From Pararobbsia alpina (lineage in GTDB: Bacteria > Pseudomonadota > Gammaproteobacteria > Burkholderiales > Burkholderiaceae): a stretch of 64,000 nucleotides of DNA. Location: the NCBI RefSeq assembly GCF_902859895.1, contig NZ_CADIKM010000007.1:62001-126000 (forward strand), read 5' to 3'. The translations under genes were made by a program, and so were the position numbers. The notes beneath the pieces were generated by a model. It worked only from the letters and a program-made list of their open reading frames with translations, had not been told where the DNA came from and did no database searches. This document shows, in pieces, positions 39,856-47,940 of this stretch (positions are counted from its first letter, which is position 1; each line of letters opens with the position of its first letter).

Positions 39856-40572
39856 CTATCTCGACAGCTCCACAAGCGCATCGCCTTCTGCCCGCATCTG
39901 CGCAAGCAGATCGCGTGTGGCTGCTTCCTCGAGCAGCCGTTTGCTGCGTGCGAAAACGCCTGCTCCAAGCGTGCCGAGTTCGTCGGCGAGGTCGATGGCC
40001 ACGTCGAGCGCCTTGCCATTTTCCGCAAGCCGGTTGACGACGCCCGCATGGTAGAGCCGTGCGGCATCGAGCGTCGCGCCCGCGAGCACCAGTTCGTACG
40101 CAAGCGCCTTCGGCAAGCCGCGTGCGGCGAGCCATGTGATGCCGCTGTCCGGTGCGATACCCGCCGTGAGCTGCGGCACGCTGAAGCGCGCGCTCTCGGC
40201 GGCGACAATGAAGTCGCAGGCGAGCGCGACGGCGAGGCCGGCACCGTCGGCATTATGTTCGACAGTCGCGATCACGGGCTTGGTAAACATGCGCAATGCA
40301 TCGAGCCAGCTCGCAAACCGTTCGATTCGCTGGGCAAGCGCATCCTGTGCGGGCAGCCGCCGTTCAGCGAGATCGCGAAGATTGCCCGAGACGCTGAGCA
40401 AGCCGTCGAGGCCTTTGACGATCACCGAGCGGGTGCCGTCATCGCGCTCGGCGACTTCGAGTGCCTCGACCGCGGAAGCGAACAGGTCCGGATGGGCAAG
40501 CCGCCCGCCGGGGTTCGAGACGGTGAGGATCAGGGTCGCGCCGCTTTGCCCGGTCTTGAGTTCAGCGCTCAT
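39856..40572 (-). CDS. Enoyl-CoA hydratase/isomerase family protein
   Basis: 238-residue crotonase-fold protein. The oxyanion-hole regions are recognisable (LLSVSGNLRDL and NADGAGLAVALACDF), as is the usual FSVPQLTAGIAPDSG. The first conserved glutamate region differs from classical hydratases (TAGIAPD where hydratases have PEV/E-rich), so isomerase or hydrolase activity is possible. GGAG lies eight bases before the ATG, which overlaps the stop of a short upstream frame (ATGA). Confidence 0.85.
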   Translation of the reverse strand: MSAELKTGQSGATLILTVSNPGGRLAHPDLFASAVEALEVAERDDGTRSVIVKGLDGLLSVSGNLRDLAERRLPAQDALAQRIERFASWLDALRMFTKPVIATVEHNADGAGLAVALACDFIVAAESARFSVPQLTAGIAPDSGITWLAARGLPKALAYELVLAGATLDAARLYHAGVVNRLAENGKALDVAIDLADELGTLGAGVFARSKRLLEEAATRDLLAQMRAEGDALVELSR

Positions 40573-40718
40573 TGCAGGGCTCCGGATGTCGGCATGGGCC
40601 GCCCGTCGACGAATACCCCTGTGGCGAATGCCCCGATGAAGTCCTCGGTACGCGTCAGGGCTGACGCGGCAGTAGTCGCCATCGGGATCCGTTTCTCTAT
40701 ACGGGTCGGCATCGACAT
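40569..40718 (-). CDS. Short frame coupled to the enoyl-CoA hydratase gene, doubtful
   Basis: About 49 codons beginning MSMPTRIEKR and ending PMPTSGALQ, with its TGA overlapping the hydratase ATG. GGAGCCC stands before the ATG. The segment FIGAFATGVFVDGRP looks protein-like but I do not recognise a family; it might be a small leader protein, a remnant of a larger gene, or chance. Confidence 0.3.
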   Translation of the reverse strand: MSMPTRIEKRIPMATTAASALTRTEDFIGAFATGVFVDGRPMPTSGALQ

Positions 40719-40748
40719 AGTGGGCTCTTGAATGTCGTATTTGATAAT

Positions 40749-40766
40749 TCTTATGTTCATATAAGA
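40749..40766. promoter_or_regulatory. Inverted repeat upstream of the enoyl-CoA hydratase gene
   Basis: TCTTAT-GTTCAT-ATAAGA in an unusually AT-rich spot just upstream (minus strand) of the short frame and hydratase. The half-sites are identical to those of the palindrome upstream of the GntR gene, but with six bases between them. Candidate operator. Confidence 0.4.
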
Positions 40767-40790
40767 CTGATCGTGAAAAACTTGCCGCGA

Positions 40791-41966
40791 TTACAGCTTC
40801 GCGAGCCGACCGAGTGCTTCGTCGAGCGTACTTTCCTTCTTCGCGAAGCAGAACCGCACGATGCCAGACTCATGCGGTTCGTGATAGAAGGCCGACACAG
40901 GAATTGCCGCGACACCGATCTCGGTGGTCAGCCATTTGGCGAACTCGGCCTCGGGGAGGTCGCTGATCGCCGAATAGTCAACGCACTGGAAGTAGGTGCC
41001 GTCGGACGGCAGCATCCGAAAACGCGTATGTTCAAGGCCCGCACGGAAGTGATCGCGCTTGCGCTGATAGAACGCGGGCAATTCGAGATAGGGTGCCGGA
41101 TCGGCCATGAACCGCGCGAGCCCGACCTGCATCGGCGTGTTGACCGTGAACACATTGAACTGGTGAACCTTGCGGAATTCGGCGGTCAGTGCGCGTGGTG
41201 CCGCGACATAGCCGATCTTCCAGCCCGTTACGTGATAGGTCTTGCCGAAGCTCGAGACCACGAGGCTGCGCGCGGCCAGTTCGGGATAACGCGAGACGCT
41301 CTCGTGGCGTTGGCCGTCATAGACCATGTGTTCGTAGACTTCGTCCGAGACGATCAGTACCTGTGTATCGCGCACGATGGCCTCGAGCTTGCGCATGTCG
41401 GCTTCGCGCCAGATCGTGCCAGTGGGGTTGTGCGGGGTGTTGATCATGATCGCGCGCGTGCGCGGCGTGATCGCCGCGGCGAGCCGGTCGAACGGAAGCG
41501 CATAGTCGGGCGCCTCGAGCGTGACGAAGACCGGAATGCCCCCGGCCAGTTCGATCGCGGGCAGGTAGCTGTCGTAGTTCGGCTCGATGACGATCACTTC
41601 ATCGCCCGGATGGACGATCGCGAGGATCGAGGTCAGCAGGCCCTGCGTCGCACCGGCTGTCACGGTGATCTCGGTATCGGCATCGTAACGATGGCCGTAG
41701 ATCGCCTCGACCTTGGACGAGATCGCCTGCCGCAGCGGCAGGATGCCCGCCATCGGCGGGTACTGGTTCGCGCCCTCGCGCATGGCCTGTGCCACGGCGT
41801 CGACAATGCGCGGATCGCAGTCGAAATCGGGAAAACCTTGCCCGAGATTGACGGCGCCGCGTTCGGTCGCGAGCGCGGACATCACGGTGAAAATCGTCGT
41901 CCCGACCTTCGGCAGGCGGGATTGCAGGGCATCGGCGGAGAAAGCGGCTTGTGGCTGGGCGTTCAT
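40791..41966 (-). CDS. PLP-dependent aminotransferase, methionine/kynurenine-type class I
   Basis: 391 residues, fold-type I aminotransferase. ERGAVNLGQGFPDFDCDP, NQYPPMAGILPLR and TAGATQGLLTSILA match the YbdL/kynurenine aminotransferase branch; NTPHNPTG, SDEVYEHMVYDG and the PLP lysine in SSFGKTYHVTGWKIGY are all present, as is the substrate-carboxylate Arg in GIVRFCFAKK. Likely transfers the amino group of methionine or an aromatic amino acid. I use the ATG at 41966; the frame continues upstream but with Pro/Ser-rich shadow sequence. Confidence 0.9.
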   Translation of the reverse strand: MNAQPQAAFSADALQSRLPKVGTTIFTVMSALATERGAVNLGQGFPDFDCDPRIVDAVAQAMREGANQYPPMAGILPLRQAISSKVEAIYGHRYDADTEITVTAGATQGLLTSILAIVHPGDEVIVIEPNYDSYLPAIELAGGIPVFVTLEAPDYALPFDRLAAAITPRTRAIMINTPHNPTGTIWREADMRKLEAIVRDTQVLIVSDEVYEHMVYDGQRHESVSRYPELAARSLVVSSFGKTYHVTGWKIGYVAAPRALTAEFRKVHQFNVFTVNTPMQVGLARFMADPAPYLELPAFYQRKRDHFRAGLEHTRFRMLPSDGTYFQCVDYSAISDLPEAEFAKWLTTEIGVAAIPVSAFYHEPHESGIVRFCFAKKESTLDEALGRLAKL

Positions 41967-42087
41967 GGCTTGACGAAGGGTCGGCGAGGGCTCGCGGCGC
42001 GAGACTGGACGAGCGTTGTACGATCCAAAGCATCGTTCAGATTGCAAGTATGCCTGAGATGCTCCGCCCTCATCGCTGGCTGGCACT

Positions 42088-42624
42088 TCATGGCGCCGGG
42101 GTGGCCGCCGCGAGACTGGCCGGGAGCTTGGCCGCGGGTTGGGCTGAGAGTCGGGCTGAGAGTTGGGCGGTGAAGGCGGCCGGCAGGCCGATCGAAAAGC
42201 CGAAGTCGCGCGCGATGCGCTTGGCCATTCTGAGCAGTTCACGATCCTTGCTCACCAGCCACGCGGCGCCGGCGCGGCGTGCCAGTTCCAGAAACTTCTG
42301 GTCGTCGCGGTCCCGGCACTGCGGCAGGGCGCGCGGTGCGACCTCGCCGGCCGGAGTGTCCTGCGCCGGCGCGATCATCGTGGTCCACCGCGCGATCTGG
42401 GCGAGCGCCGCCTCCTTGTCGAGCGCGAATCGCGCGAACTGCGGATAGTCGAGCACGCGCGTCAGTTCCGCGAGGCAGCGCGCGTCGATGACGGCCTCGA
42501 TCCCGCCCTGCGCGAGGGCGGCCGCGATAGGGCGTGCATGGGGGTCGTCGAACACGAGGATGTCAATCCAGACGTTCGAGTCGAGCACGACGCGGGGCGT
42601 CTGGGCGGCAGTCAAAAAACTCAT
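42088..42624 (-). CDS. PIN-domain protein, possible ribonuclease
   Basis: 178 residues of the COG1569-type PIN family. Acidic metal-site residues: Asp in VLDSNVWID, the Glu in [10 protein letters not shown], and the Asp pairs in [13 protein letters not shown] and SKDRELL. A role as a toxin ribonuclease is often annotated, but no antitoxin-like gene is adjacent on either side. The last ~35 residues ([19 protein letters not shown]) are repetitive and probably disordered. Divergent from yaaA with a 49-base gap. Confidence 0.85.
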   Translation of the reverse strand: MSFLTAAQTPRVVLDSNVWIDILVFDDPHARPIAAALAQGGIEAVIDARCLAELTRVLDYPQFARFALDKEAALAQIARWTTMIAPAQDTPAGEVAPRALPQCRDRDDQKFLELARRAGAAWLVSKDRELLRMAKRIARDFGFSIGLPAAFTAQLSARLSAQPAAKLPASLAAATPAP

Positions 42625-42673
42625 TCGATACAATAAGGCCGTTATGTTTGGCCGCTCAAGCGGCGGCGCCCTA

Positions 42674-43453
42674 ATGATAATCGTTCTATCCCCCGCAAAA
42701 TCGCTCGACTATACGACCCCGCCTCATGTCGCCCGGCATACGCTACCGGCGTTCGTCGATCATTCGGCTGATTTGATCGATACCTTGCGTGGATTGTCAC
42801 CGGCCTCGATCGGCTCGCTGATGAGTATTTCCGATCCGCTCGCCGAACTCAATTTCAAGCGCTATCAGGACTGGGATCCGAAATTCAGCCCCGCCAATGC
42901 GAAGCAGGCCGTGCTGGCCTTCAATGGTGACGTCTACGAGGGCTTCGATGCCCCTTCGCTGGCCGATGCCGACCTCGACTATGCGCAGGGGCATCTGCGG
43001 ATCCTCTCGGGGCTCTACGGGGTGCTGCGGCCGCTCGATCTCATGAAACCCTACCGGCTCGAGATGGGCACGCGGCTCGGCAATGCGCGCGGCCGCGATC
43101 TCTATGCATTTTGGGGTGAGCGCATCACCCATGCATTGAACGACCTGTTGGCCGAGCGCAAGGCCGCGGCGAAAGCGCTCGTGAATCTCGCCTCGGAGGA
43201 ATACTTCCGGTCCGTGCGTCCCAAGCAGCTCGACGCGCCGGTGATCACGCCGGTGTTCGAGGACTTCAAGAGCGGCCGCTACAAGATCATCAGCTTCTAT
43301 GCGAAACGCGCACGCGGCCTGATGGCGCGCTACGCAGTGCTCAACCGGATCCAGAAGCCCGAGAAGCTCAAGGCCTTCGACAGCGAAGGGTATGCGTTCG
43401 AGCCGGATGTCTCGAGCGAACAGACATGGGTATTCCGCCGACGGCTCGCATAG
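42674..43453 (+). CDS. yaaA: Peroxide stress protein YaaA
   Basis: 259 residues of the UPF0246/YaaA family; in E. coli it limits free iron and DNA damage during peroxide stress. [17 protein letters not shown] at the start and [18 protein letters not shown] near the end are family hallmarks, with [36 protein letters not shown] between. The start at 42674 gives the canonical N-terminus; an in-frame ATG 10 codons earlier also exists. Confidence 0.95.
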   Translation: MIIVLSPAKSLDYTTPPHVARHTLPAFVDHSADLIDTLRGLSPASIGSLMSISDPLAELNFKRYQDWDPKFSPANAKQAVLAFNGDVYEGFDAPSLADADLDYAQGHLRILSGLYGVLRPLDLMKPYRLEMGTRLGNARGRDLYAFWGERITHALNDLLAERKAAAKALVNLASEEYFRSVRPKQLDAPVITPVFEDFKSGRYKIISFYAKRARGLMARYAVLNRIQKPEKLKAFDSEGYAFEPDVSSEQTWVFRRRLA

Positions 43454-43530
43454 GGCGCCTCGACTGCTGGTAGCGCGATGTCGCGAGACGACCGACAATG
43501 CGTTCGCAAACGTCCAGCGAGAGGATTTTC

Positions 43531-44688
43531 ATGACACTGAGCATTACGAGTTGCTTCGACGGCGGAGCGATCGAGATCGTTTCGGCCGAGCGCGCCGGCG
43601 ATGTGCGCCTGCGCGTACGCGCCGACACCCATGCCGACTTCGCGCAATGGTTCTATTTCCGCGCGAATGGCGTGCGTGACGAAGAATGCCGCTTCGTCTT
43701 CGAGAACGCGGGGCAGTGCGCCTTCGCCGACGGCTTTCACGGCTATGCCGCGGTCGCGAGCTACGACAAGCTCGAATGGTTCCGCGTGCCGACCACCTAT
43801 GACGGCCAGTTGCTCACGATCGAGCACACACCCGAATGCGACACGGTCTATTACGCGTATTTCGAGCCCTATGACGAATCGCGCCATGACGTCGTGCTCG
43901 GCCATCTGCAGCGCCATCCGGCCGTGCGCCTGACCGATCTCGGCCGTACGATCGAGGGCCGGCCCATCGAGCTGCTGAGGCTCGGCGACGGCGATCCGGC
44001 CAAGCCGAAGATCTGGATCATCGCACGCCAGCACCCGGGGGAAACGATGGCCGAATGGTTCGTCGAAGGCCTGCTGGGACGGCTGAGCGCGCAGGGCGAC
44101 TGGTCCGTGGACGATTCGCTCGGCGAGGACCTGCTCTCGCGCGCGACGTTCTATGTCGTGCCGAACATGAACCCGGACGGCTCGGCGCTCGGCAATCTGC
44201 GGACCAATGCGACTGGGGCCAACCTGAATCGCGAATGGATGAATCCCAGCCTCGCGCGCAGCCCGGAAGTGAAGCTCGTGCGCGACGAGATGCACCGCGT
44301 CGGTGTCGATATGTTCTTCGACATTCACGGGGATGAGACGCTGCCCTATGTGTTCGTCGCCGGCAGTGAAATGCTGCCTGACTTCACCGAGCAGCAGGCG
44401 CGCGAACAACGCGCGTTCATCGAGTTCTTCAAGGATGTCGCCGAGGATTTCCAGGACGTCCACGGCTATGAGTCGGACAAGTACCGCGACGATGCGCTCT
44501 CGCTTGCCTCGAAGTACGCGGGGCACGCATTCAACTGCCTGTCCCTGACGCTTGAAATGCCATTCAAGGACAACGCGAACCAGCCGGACCCGGAAGTCGG
44601 CTGGAACGGCGCACGCAGCGCCGCGTTGGGCGCCGCGATGCTCGAAGCGATCGAGATGCAGCTCGACGCGTTTCCAAAGACCCCCTGA
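43531..44688 (+). CDS. M14-family zinc carboxypeptidase
   Basis: 385 residues. An N-terminal beta domain (to ~130) precedes an M14 catalytic domain: zinc ligands His and Glu in RQHPGETMAEW, third His in FDIHGDE, substrate Arg in GANLNREW, catalytic Glu in LTLEMPFKD. This is the cytosolic M14_6 group without a signal peptide. Start MTLSITS at 43531 has GAGAGG upstream; the ATG at 43498 is less well placed. Physiological substrate unknown. Confidence 0.92.
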   Translation: MTLSITSCFDGGAIEIVSAERAGDVRLRVRADTHADFAQWFYFRANGVRDEECRFVFENAGQCAFADGFHGYAAVASYDKLEWFRVPTTYDGQLLTIEHTPECDTVYYAYFEPYDESRHDVVLGHLQRHPAVRLTDLGRTIEGRPIELLRLGDGDPAKPKIWIIARQHPGETMAEWFVEGLLGRLSAQGDWSVDDSLGEDLLSRATFYVVPNMNPDGSALGNLRTNATGANLNREWMNPSLARSPEVKLVRDEMHRVGVDMFFDIHGDETLPYVFVAGSEMLPDFTEQQAREQRAFIEFFKDVAEDFQDVHGYESDKYRDDALSLASKYAGHAFNCLSLTLEMPFKDNANQPDPEVGWNGARSAALGAAMLEAIEMQLDAFPKTP

Positions 44689-44751
44689 GGCTAGGGGACG
44701 GGCGGCCCGGTCGGATCTTTTCGGCGCCGGGCCTCCTAAGTGCGGCTAACA

Positions 44752-44776
44752 GCGGCGGCTGACGGCGGCGGCTGAC
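44752..44776. repeat. Two-copy 13-base tandem repeat
   Basis: GCGGCGGCTGAC occurs at 44752-44763 and 44765-44776, in the gap after the carboxypeptidase gene. Confidence 0.8.
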
Positions 44777-44840
44777 GGCGCGGGTCCGGTTCAGGCTGGC
44801 CGGTGAGCGCCGCCGGGAATCGCCATGGAGCGAAACTGAA

Positions 44841-44875
44841 CTCGACGGCCCGGGCAGTGCTCGACGGCCCGGGCA
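44841..44875. repeat. Two-copy 19-base-period direct repeat
   Basis: CTCGACGGCCCGGGCA occurs at 44841-44856 and again at 44860-44875. Confidence 0.85.
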
Positions 44876-44920
44876 ATGTCCTGGCTGCGGGAAGACACGC
44901 AACTGCTTGACTTCGAAGAC

Positions 44921-44953
44921 GCAGACCACGCAGACCACGCAGACCACGCAGAT
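44921..44953. repeat. 9-base tandem repeat, three and a half copies
   Basis: GCAGACCAC is repeated three times exactly and then partially (GCAGATCC). It lies just past the stop of the secreted protein gene, so it is in or near its 3' untranslated region. Three kinds of tandem duplication within 200 bases suggest slippage. Confidence 0.85.
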
Positions 44954-44977
44954 CCGGGCATACCTGACGTGTACCGC

Positions 44978-45595
44978 TCAATGGTTCGCCTTCTTGCTGG
45001 CGCGCGACGAGCCATGGCTCGAACTCTTCGAGCTGCCGTGCTTGCCGTGGGCCCAACCTCGTCCGCCTCGTTTCTTGCTGCCTGAGGCGCCCGGATTGGG
45101 CTCGTTCGAATCGAAGGCGAGCATCTTGTTGTCCGCGTAGCCGCAGCGGAAGCTGAGCGCGTCGGGCTTGTCGCCGCCGCCCTTGCGGTAGCCGAGGCCT
45201 TCGATCTCCACCATCGTGTCGACCTTGATCTTCTGTTTGCCCGCTCCGAAGGCGCCGTCCCAGGGTTCGATCGAAGCATGCGCATCGGTCAGGGCATCGT
45301 CACCGAAGTCGACATGGTCATAGATCGGCGAGGTGCCGATGATGAAGACCGCGTGCGCCGCACAATCCGCGGCGATCGGGTTCGCGTGCTGCTCGTTGAT
45401 GTACTTGCTGACGAGGTCGTTGTGCTGCTCGAGCTGGTCGGCGATGGCGGGAAGGCTGGTCAATGAAGCGGCGAGCAGAAGCGCAAGGCCGGCTGTGCAG
45501 CGGGAGAAAAGGGAAGCTGTGGACAAGGGAAAGCGCAACTGAGTGGAACCGATTGTCGGCTGCCGTTTCAGGAAAGCCGAACGCGTGGGCGGCAT
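44978..45595 (-). CDS. Secreted protein of unknown function with basic tail
   Basis: 205 residues. A signal peptide runs to about residue 53 (LALLLAASLTSLPAIA|DQ). The mature core (~54-160) begins EQHNDLVSKYINEQHAN and carries two Cys (ADCAAHAVF, FRCGYADN) that could form a disulfide. The last ~40 residues are Ser/Lys/Gly/His-rich (SKKRGGRGW, HGSSKSSSHGSSR) and probably disordered or surface-binding. I do not recognise the family with confidence. Weak ribosome site; the N-region is long, so a later start is possible. Confidence 0.7.
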   Translation of the reverse strand: MPPTRSAFLKRQPTIGSTQLRFPLSTASLFSRCTAGLALLLAASLTSLPAIADQLEQHNDLVSKYINEQHANPIAADCAAHAVFIIGTSPIYDHVDFGDDALTDAHASIEPWDGAFGAGKQKIKVDTMVEIEGLGYRKGGGDKPDALSFRCGYADNKMLAFDSNEPNPGASGSKKRGGRGWAHGKHGSSKSSSHGSSRASKKANH

Positions 45596-45665
45596 GCGGC
45601 CGCGATCTTTTGCTGTCAGATACCGGATCGCTTATCCGAGTTCCATTCAGACTGATGAATGGTGA

Positions 45666-46331
45666 CTAGCGACGATCCAGATGATAGCGGTGATCGTCGT
45701 AGGTCGTCACCCAGGCAGGTTTGTAGACCGCGAGGATCGCGGTGAGCATGCCGGAGAACCAGGCTTCGCCGCCGGCGACCCAGAGCACCTGGTCCCAGAA
45801 TGCGTGAGGAAAGCCTGTCCACGCGCCGCTCAGCGCGGTATGCAGCACCACCCCTGACAGGGCTGTGGCAATCAGCGAGGCCGCTGGCGCCACGAAACCG
45901 TACCCGCCGACGAAAACGATCCGGCTATGCGGTAGCCACGCCGACATCACGCGTTGCAGCAGCAGCGCGACGAGTACCGGCACCGCACCGAGCATGAGGA
46001 GCGTCAGGCCGAGCGTGTCGAGCGGTGCATCGAGCACCAGCGCCGAAAGGACGATCATCACGTTCATGCCGATCAGGGCAAGCGCCCAGTCGAACAGCGT
46101 GACCATCAGGGCGGCGCCGAGCAGGTGGAAAGCGGGGCCGTCGCTGAACCACTGGTCGATGGCCCAAAGCACCGAGAGGGTGACGACCGTTGCGAGCCAG
46201 AGGTGCTGGAGCGTGTCATTGCGCAGGCGCCGCAGCGGGCGTGTCCAGACGGCATACGCGAGCAGTCCTCCTGCGGCAAGCCAGCCGCAGACCATCCAGG
46301 GCAATGGAAGGGGTACGTAAATAAATCCCAT
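45666..46331 (-). CDS. CbiM-like energy-coupling-factor permease, solitary
   Basis: 221-residue membrane protein with about seven helices, resembling the CbiM/NikM-type S component (PF01891) of metal or vitamin ECF transporters. It lacks the amino-terminal Met-His-Ile metal motif typical of CbiM (here MGFIYVPLP). No CbiN, CbiQ or CbiO gene and no cobalamin riboswitch is near. Substrate unknown. The start has no good ribosome site. Divergent from the LuxR gene. Confidence 0.75.
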   Translation of the reverse strand: MGFIYVPLPLPWMVCGWLAAGGLLAYAVWTRPLRRLRNDTLQHLWLATVVTLSVLWAIDQWFSDGPAFHLLGAALMVTLFDWALALIGMNVMIVLSALVLDAPLDTLGLTLLMLGAVPVLVALLLQRVMSAWLPHSRIVFVGGYGFVAPAASLIATALSGVVLHTALSGAWTGFPHAFWDQVLWVAGGEAWFSGMLTAILAVYKPAWVTTYDDHRYHLDRR

Positions 46332-46680
46332 AAAGCAATCTTACTCGCACAAATCCTGCGCGTGGGGAGCAGGGCGGCGCGGTGTTGCGCACAACCCGCC
46401 TGCGTTCAGAGTATTGCTCGCTTCGGAGAACGGTTCCTGTCAGATGACGTATGGAATCGTCCTAAATCAAGCTTAGAGTTATCTTGATTCGACCGCTATC
46501 GCTTTCGGCTGAAGCGCATGTTGCAAGGGGTTTTGCGAAGATGAAGTCAACGTGATGAGGTGTTTTCTCGAGCATAAGCGCAGGTCAAGGTCTGATTCTG
46601 CTCTGCGATGACCGGAGGCCCCCGAGTGGGTTTCTGATGTCGATTTCAGCTCGATTGGTCTGCGGGCATGGGGACGGCCG
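46332..46680. promoter_or_regulatory. Divergent gap, permease versus LuxR regulator
   Basis: 349 bases without a gene. Somewhat AT-richer than its surroundings around 46460-46560. It must hold promoters for both flanking genes, but I could not identify paired -35/-10 elements, a B12 box or a clear operator. A small GTTG-CGCA-CAAC hairpin lies near 46385. Confidence 0.4.
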
Positions 46681-47916
46681 GTGGCCGCCACCCGTTCGTT
46701 CAATCCGTTTGTTCAACCATCCCATGCGGGGGCTTCCTTGCTCTTTTTTGTTCTGAACGATCAGCCGGAGCGGCGCGAGGGCCTCAAAGCCCTGCTGCGG
46801 CAGGTGCATCGGCAGGCGCGGATCTCGGACGCGGGAGACTGGGCCCAACTCGAACGTGCGTTGCGGCGCGGCCTGCCGGACTTGCTCGTGATCGACTTGC
46901 AGGTGCGCACGATGACACTCGACGCGCTGCGGGCACTGCATCGCGAGCATCCGGCACTCTCGATCGCAGTGCTCACCGACGACGGCGACCCTTCTACAGT
47001 CGGCCCGCTGCTCAACGCGGGGGCGCTCGGCGTGATCCCGCGCCAGCTCGAGCCGCGGCTGATCCTGCGTGCGCTCGAACTCGTGCTGCTCGGTGGCTAC
47101 TATGTGCCGATCTGCGCGCTGGGGCCGGACATTCCAGCCATGTGGCCTGAACGGGGGGCTTCGGGTCGGCCGGGACAGCGGGCCGAGGCAGGATTGCCCG
47201 AGGCGTGTGCGTGGCCGGCCGGGTCGCAGGGGGCTGTGGCAAGGCTTTCCGCCAACGCGTCTGCCAGTTTGTACAGCCCGGTCGCCGCGCGCAGCCGTGC
47301 CGAGCGCGCGGCCTTGCTGGCCGATGAACGGGCCTCGCGCCGCTGCGCGCGCGCGGGGCTGCTGTCGCCTCGCCAGCAGCAAATCATGCGCCTTGTCCAT
47401 CTCGGCAATACGAACAAGACCATTGCGCGTGCGCTCAACATCAGTGAGGGAACGGTCAAGATCCATCTCGCGGCGGTGTTCCGATTGCTCGGCGCAGCGA
47501 ATCGGGCCGCGGCGGTCGCGCTCTACAACGGCTGGCAGTACGGCAAGCTCCAGGCGCTGCGTACCGAGCATCAGCTGAACGACCCGTCGCCACGCAGCGG
47601 CATGCGTTCGCCGGTGCCCTTACGCTCACCTCCGGCAGTCAGCCTACCCATGGCCGAGCGGGGTGGCCCGTTTCTGATCGCGGCCCAGCCGGCCTGGCCG
47701 TTCGCACCGCGTCGGCGCCGGCCGCCCATTGCCACGCAGGAGGCCGAGCTCAAGCCGGTCGAGCCGCCTGTCGATGAGGGGCTCGGGCCACCGGCCGGCG
47801 ACTCCCCTGCAAACCTGTTGCCCTCGGCGAGGGCCAAGCCGACCGCGCGAGGCCGTGGCCTGGCCGCGCCACGTCATGACAAGCCGCGCCGTGGGCGTGG
47901 GCTCGCCGACGAATGA
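46681..47916 (+). CDS. LuxR-family regulator with degenerate receiver and long C-terminal tail
   Basis: 411 residues, GTG start after GGGGACGG. The receiver-like domain (~20-140) keeps one Asp (LLVIDLQV) but has Asn-Asp (VLNDQPE) for the acidic pair and Arg for the conserved Lys (GVIPRQLEP), so phosphorylation is doubtful. After a linker, the LuxR helix-turn-helix is at ~226-283 (LSPRQQQIMRLV, NKTIARALNISEGTVKIHLAAVF). Unusually, a further ~125 residues rich in Pro and Arg follow the DNA-binding domain. No kinase gene is adjacent. Target genes unknown. Confidence 0.85.
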   Translation: MAATRSFNPFVQPSHAGASLLFFVLNDQPERREGLKALLRQVHRQARISDAGDWAQLERALRRGLPDLLVIDLQVRTMTLDALRALHREHPALSIAVLTDDGDPSTVGPLLNAGALGVIPRQLEPRLILRALELVLLGGYYVPICALGPDIPAMWPERGASGRPGQRAEAGLPEACAWPAGSQGAVARLSANASASLYSPVAARSRAERAALLADERASRRCARAGLLSPRQQQIMRLVHLGNTNKTIARALNISEGTVKIHLAAVFRLLGAANRAAAVALYNGWQYGKLQALRTEHQLNDPSPRSGMRSPVPLRSPPAVSLPMAERGGPFLIAAQPAWPFAPRRRRPPIATQEAELKPVEPPVDEGLGPPAGDSPANLLPSARAKPTARGRGLAAPRHDKPRRGRGLADE

Positions 47917-47940
47917 AGCCGACGATCCGGTGCTAGAGGG

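Noticed and set aside
42088-42674. Toxin-antitoxin pair made of the PIN protein and a neighbour
   Set aside because: Neighbours are an aminotransferase and yaaA; no antitoxin-sized frame with a ribosome site was found.
44921-44953. Possible CRISPR array
   Set aside because: The units are 9 bases, directly adjacent with no spacers, and no cas genes are present.
46332-46680. Cobalamin riboswitch ahead of the CbiM-like permease
   Set aside because: No B12-box-like sequence or long structured leader was seen; a covariance search would be needed to exclude a divergent one.
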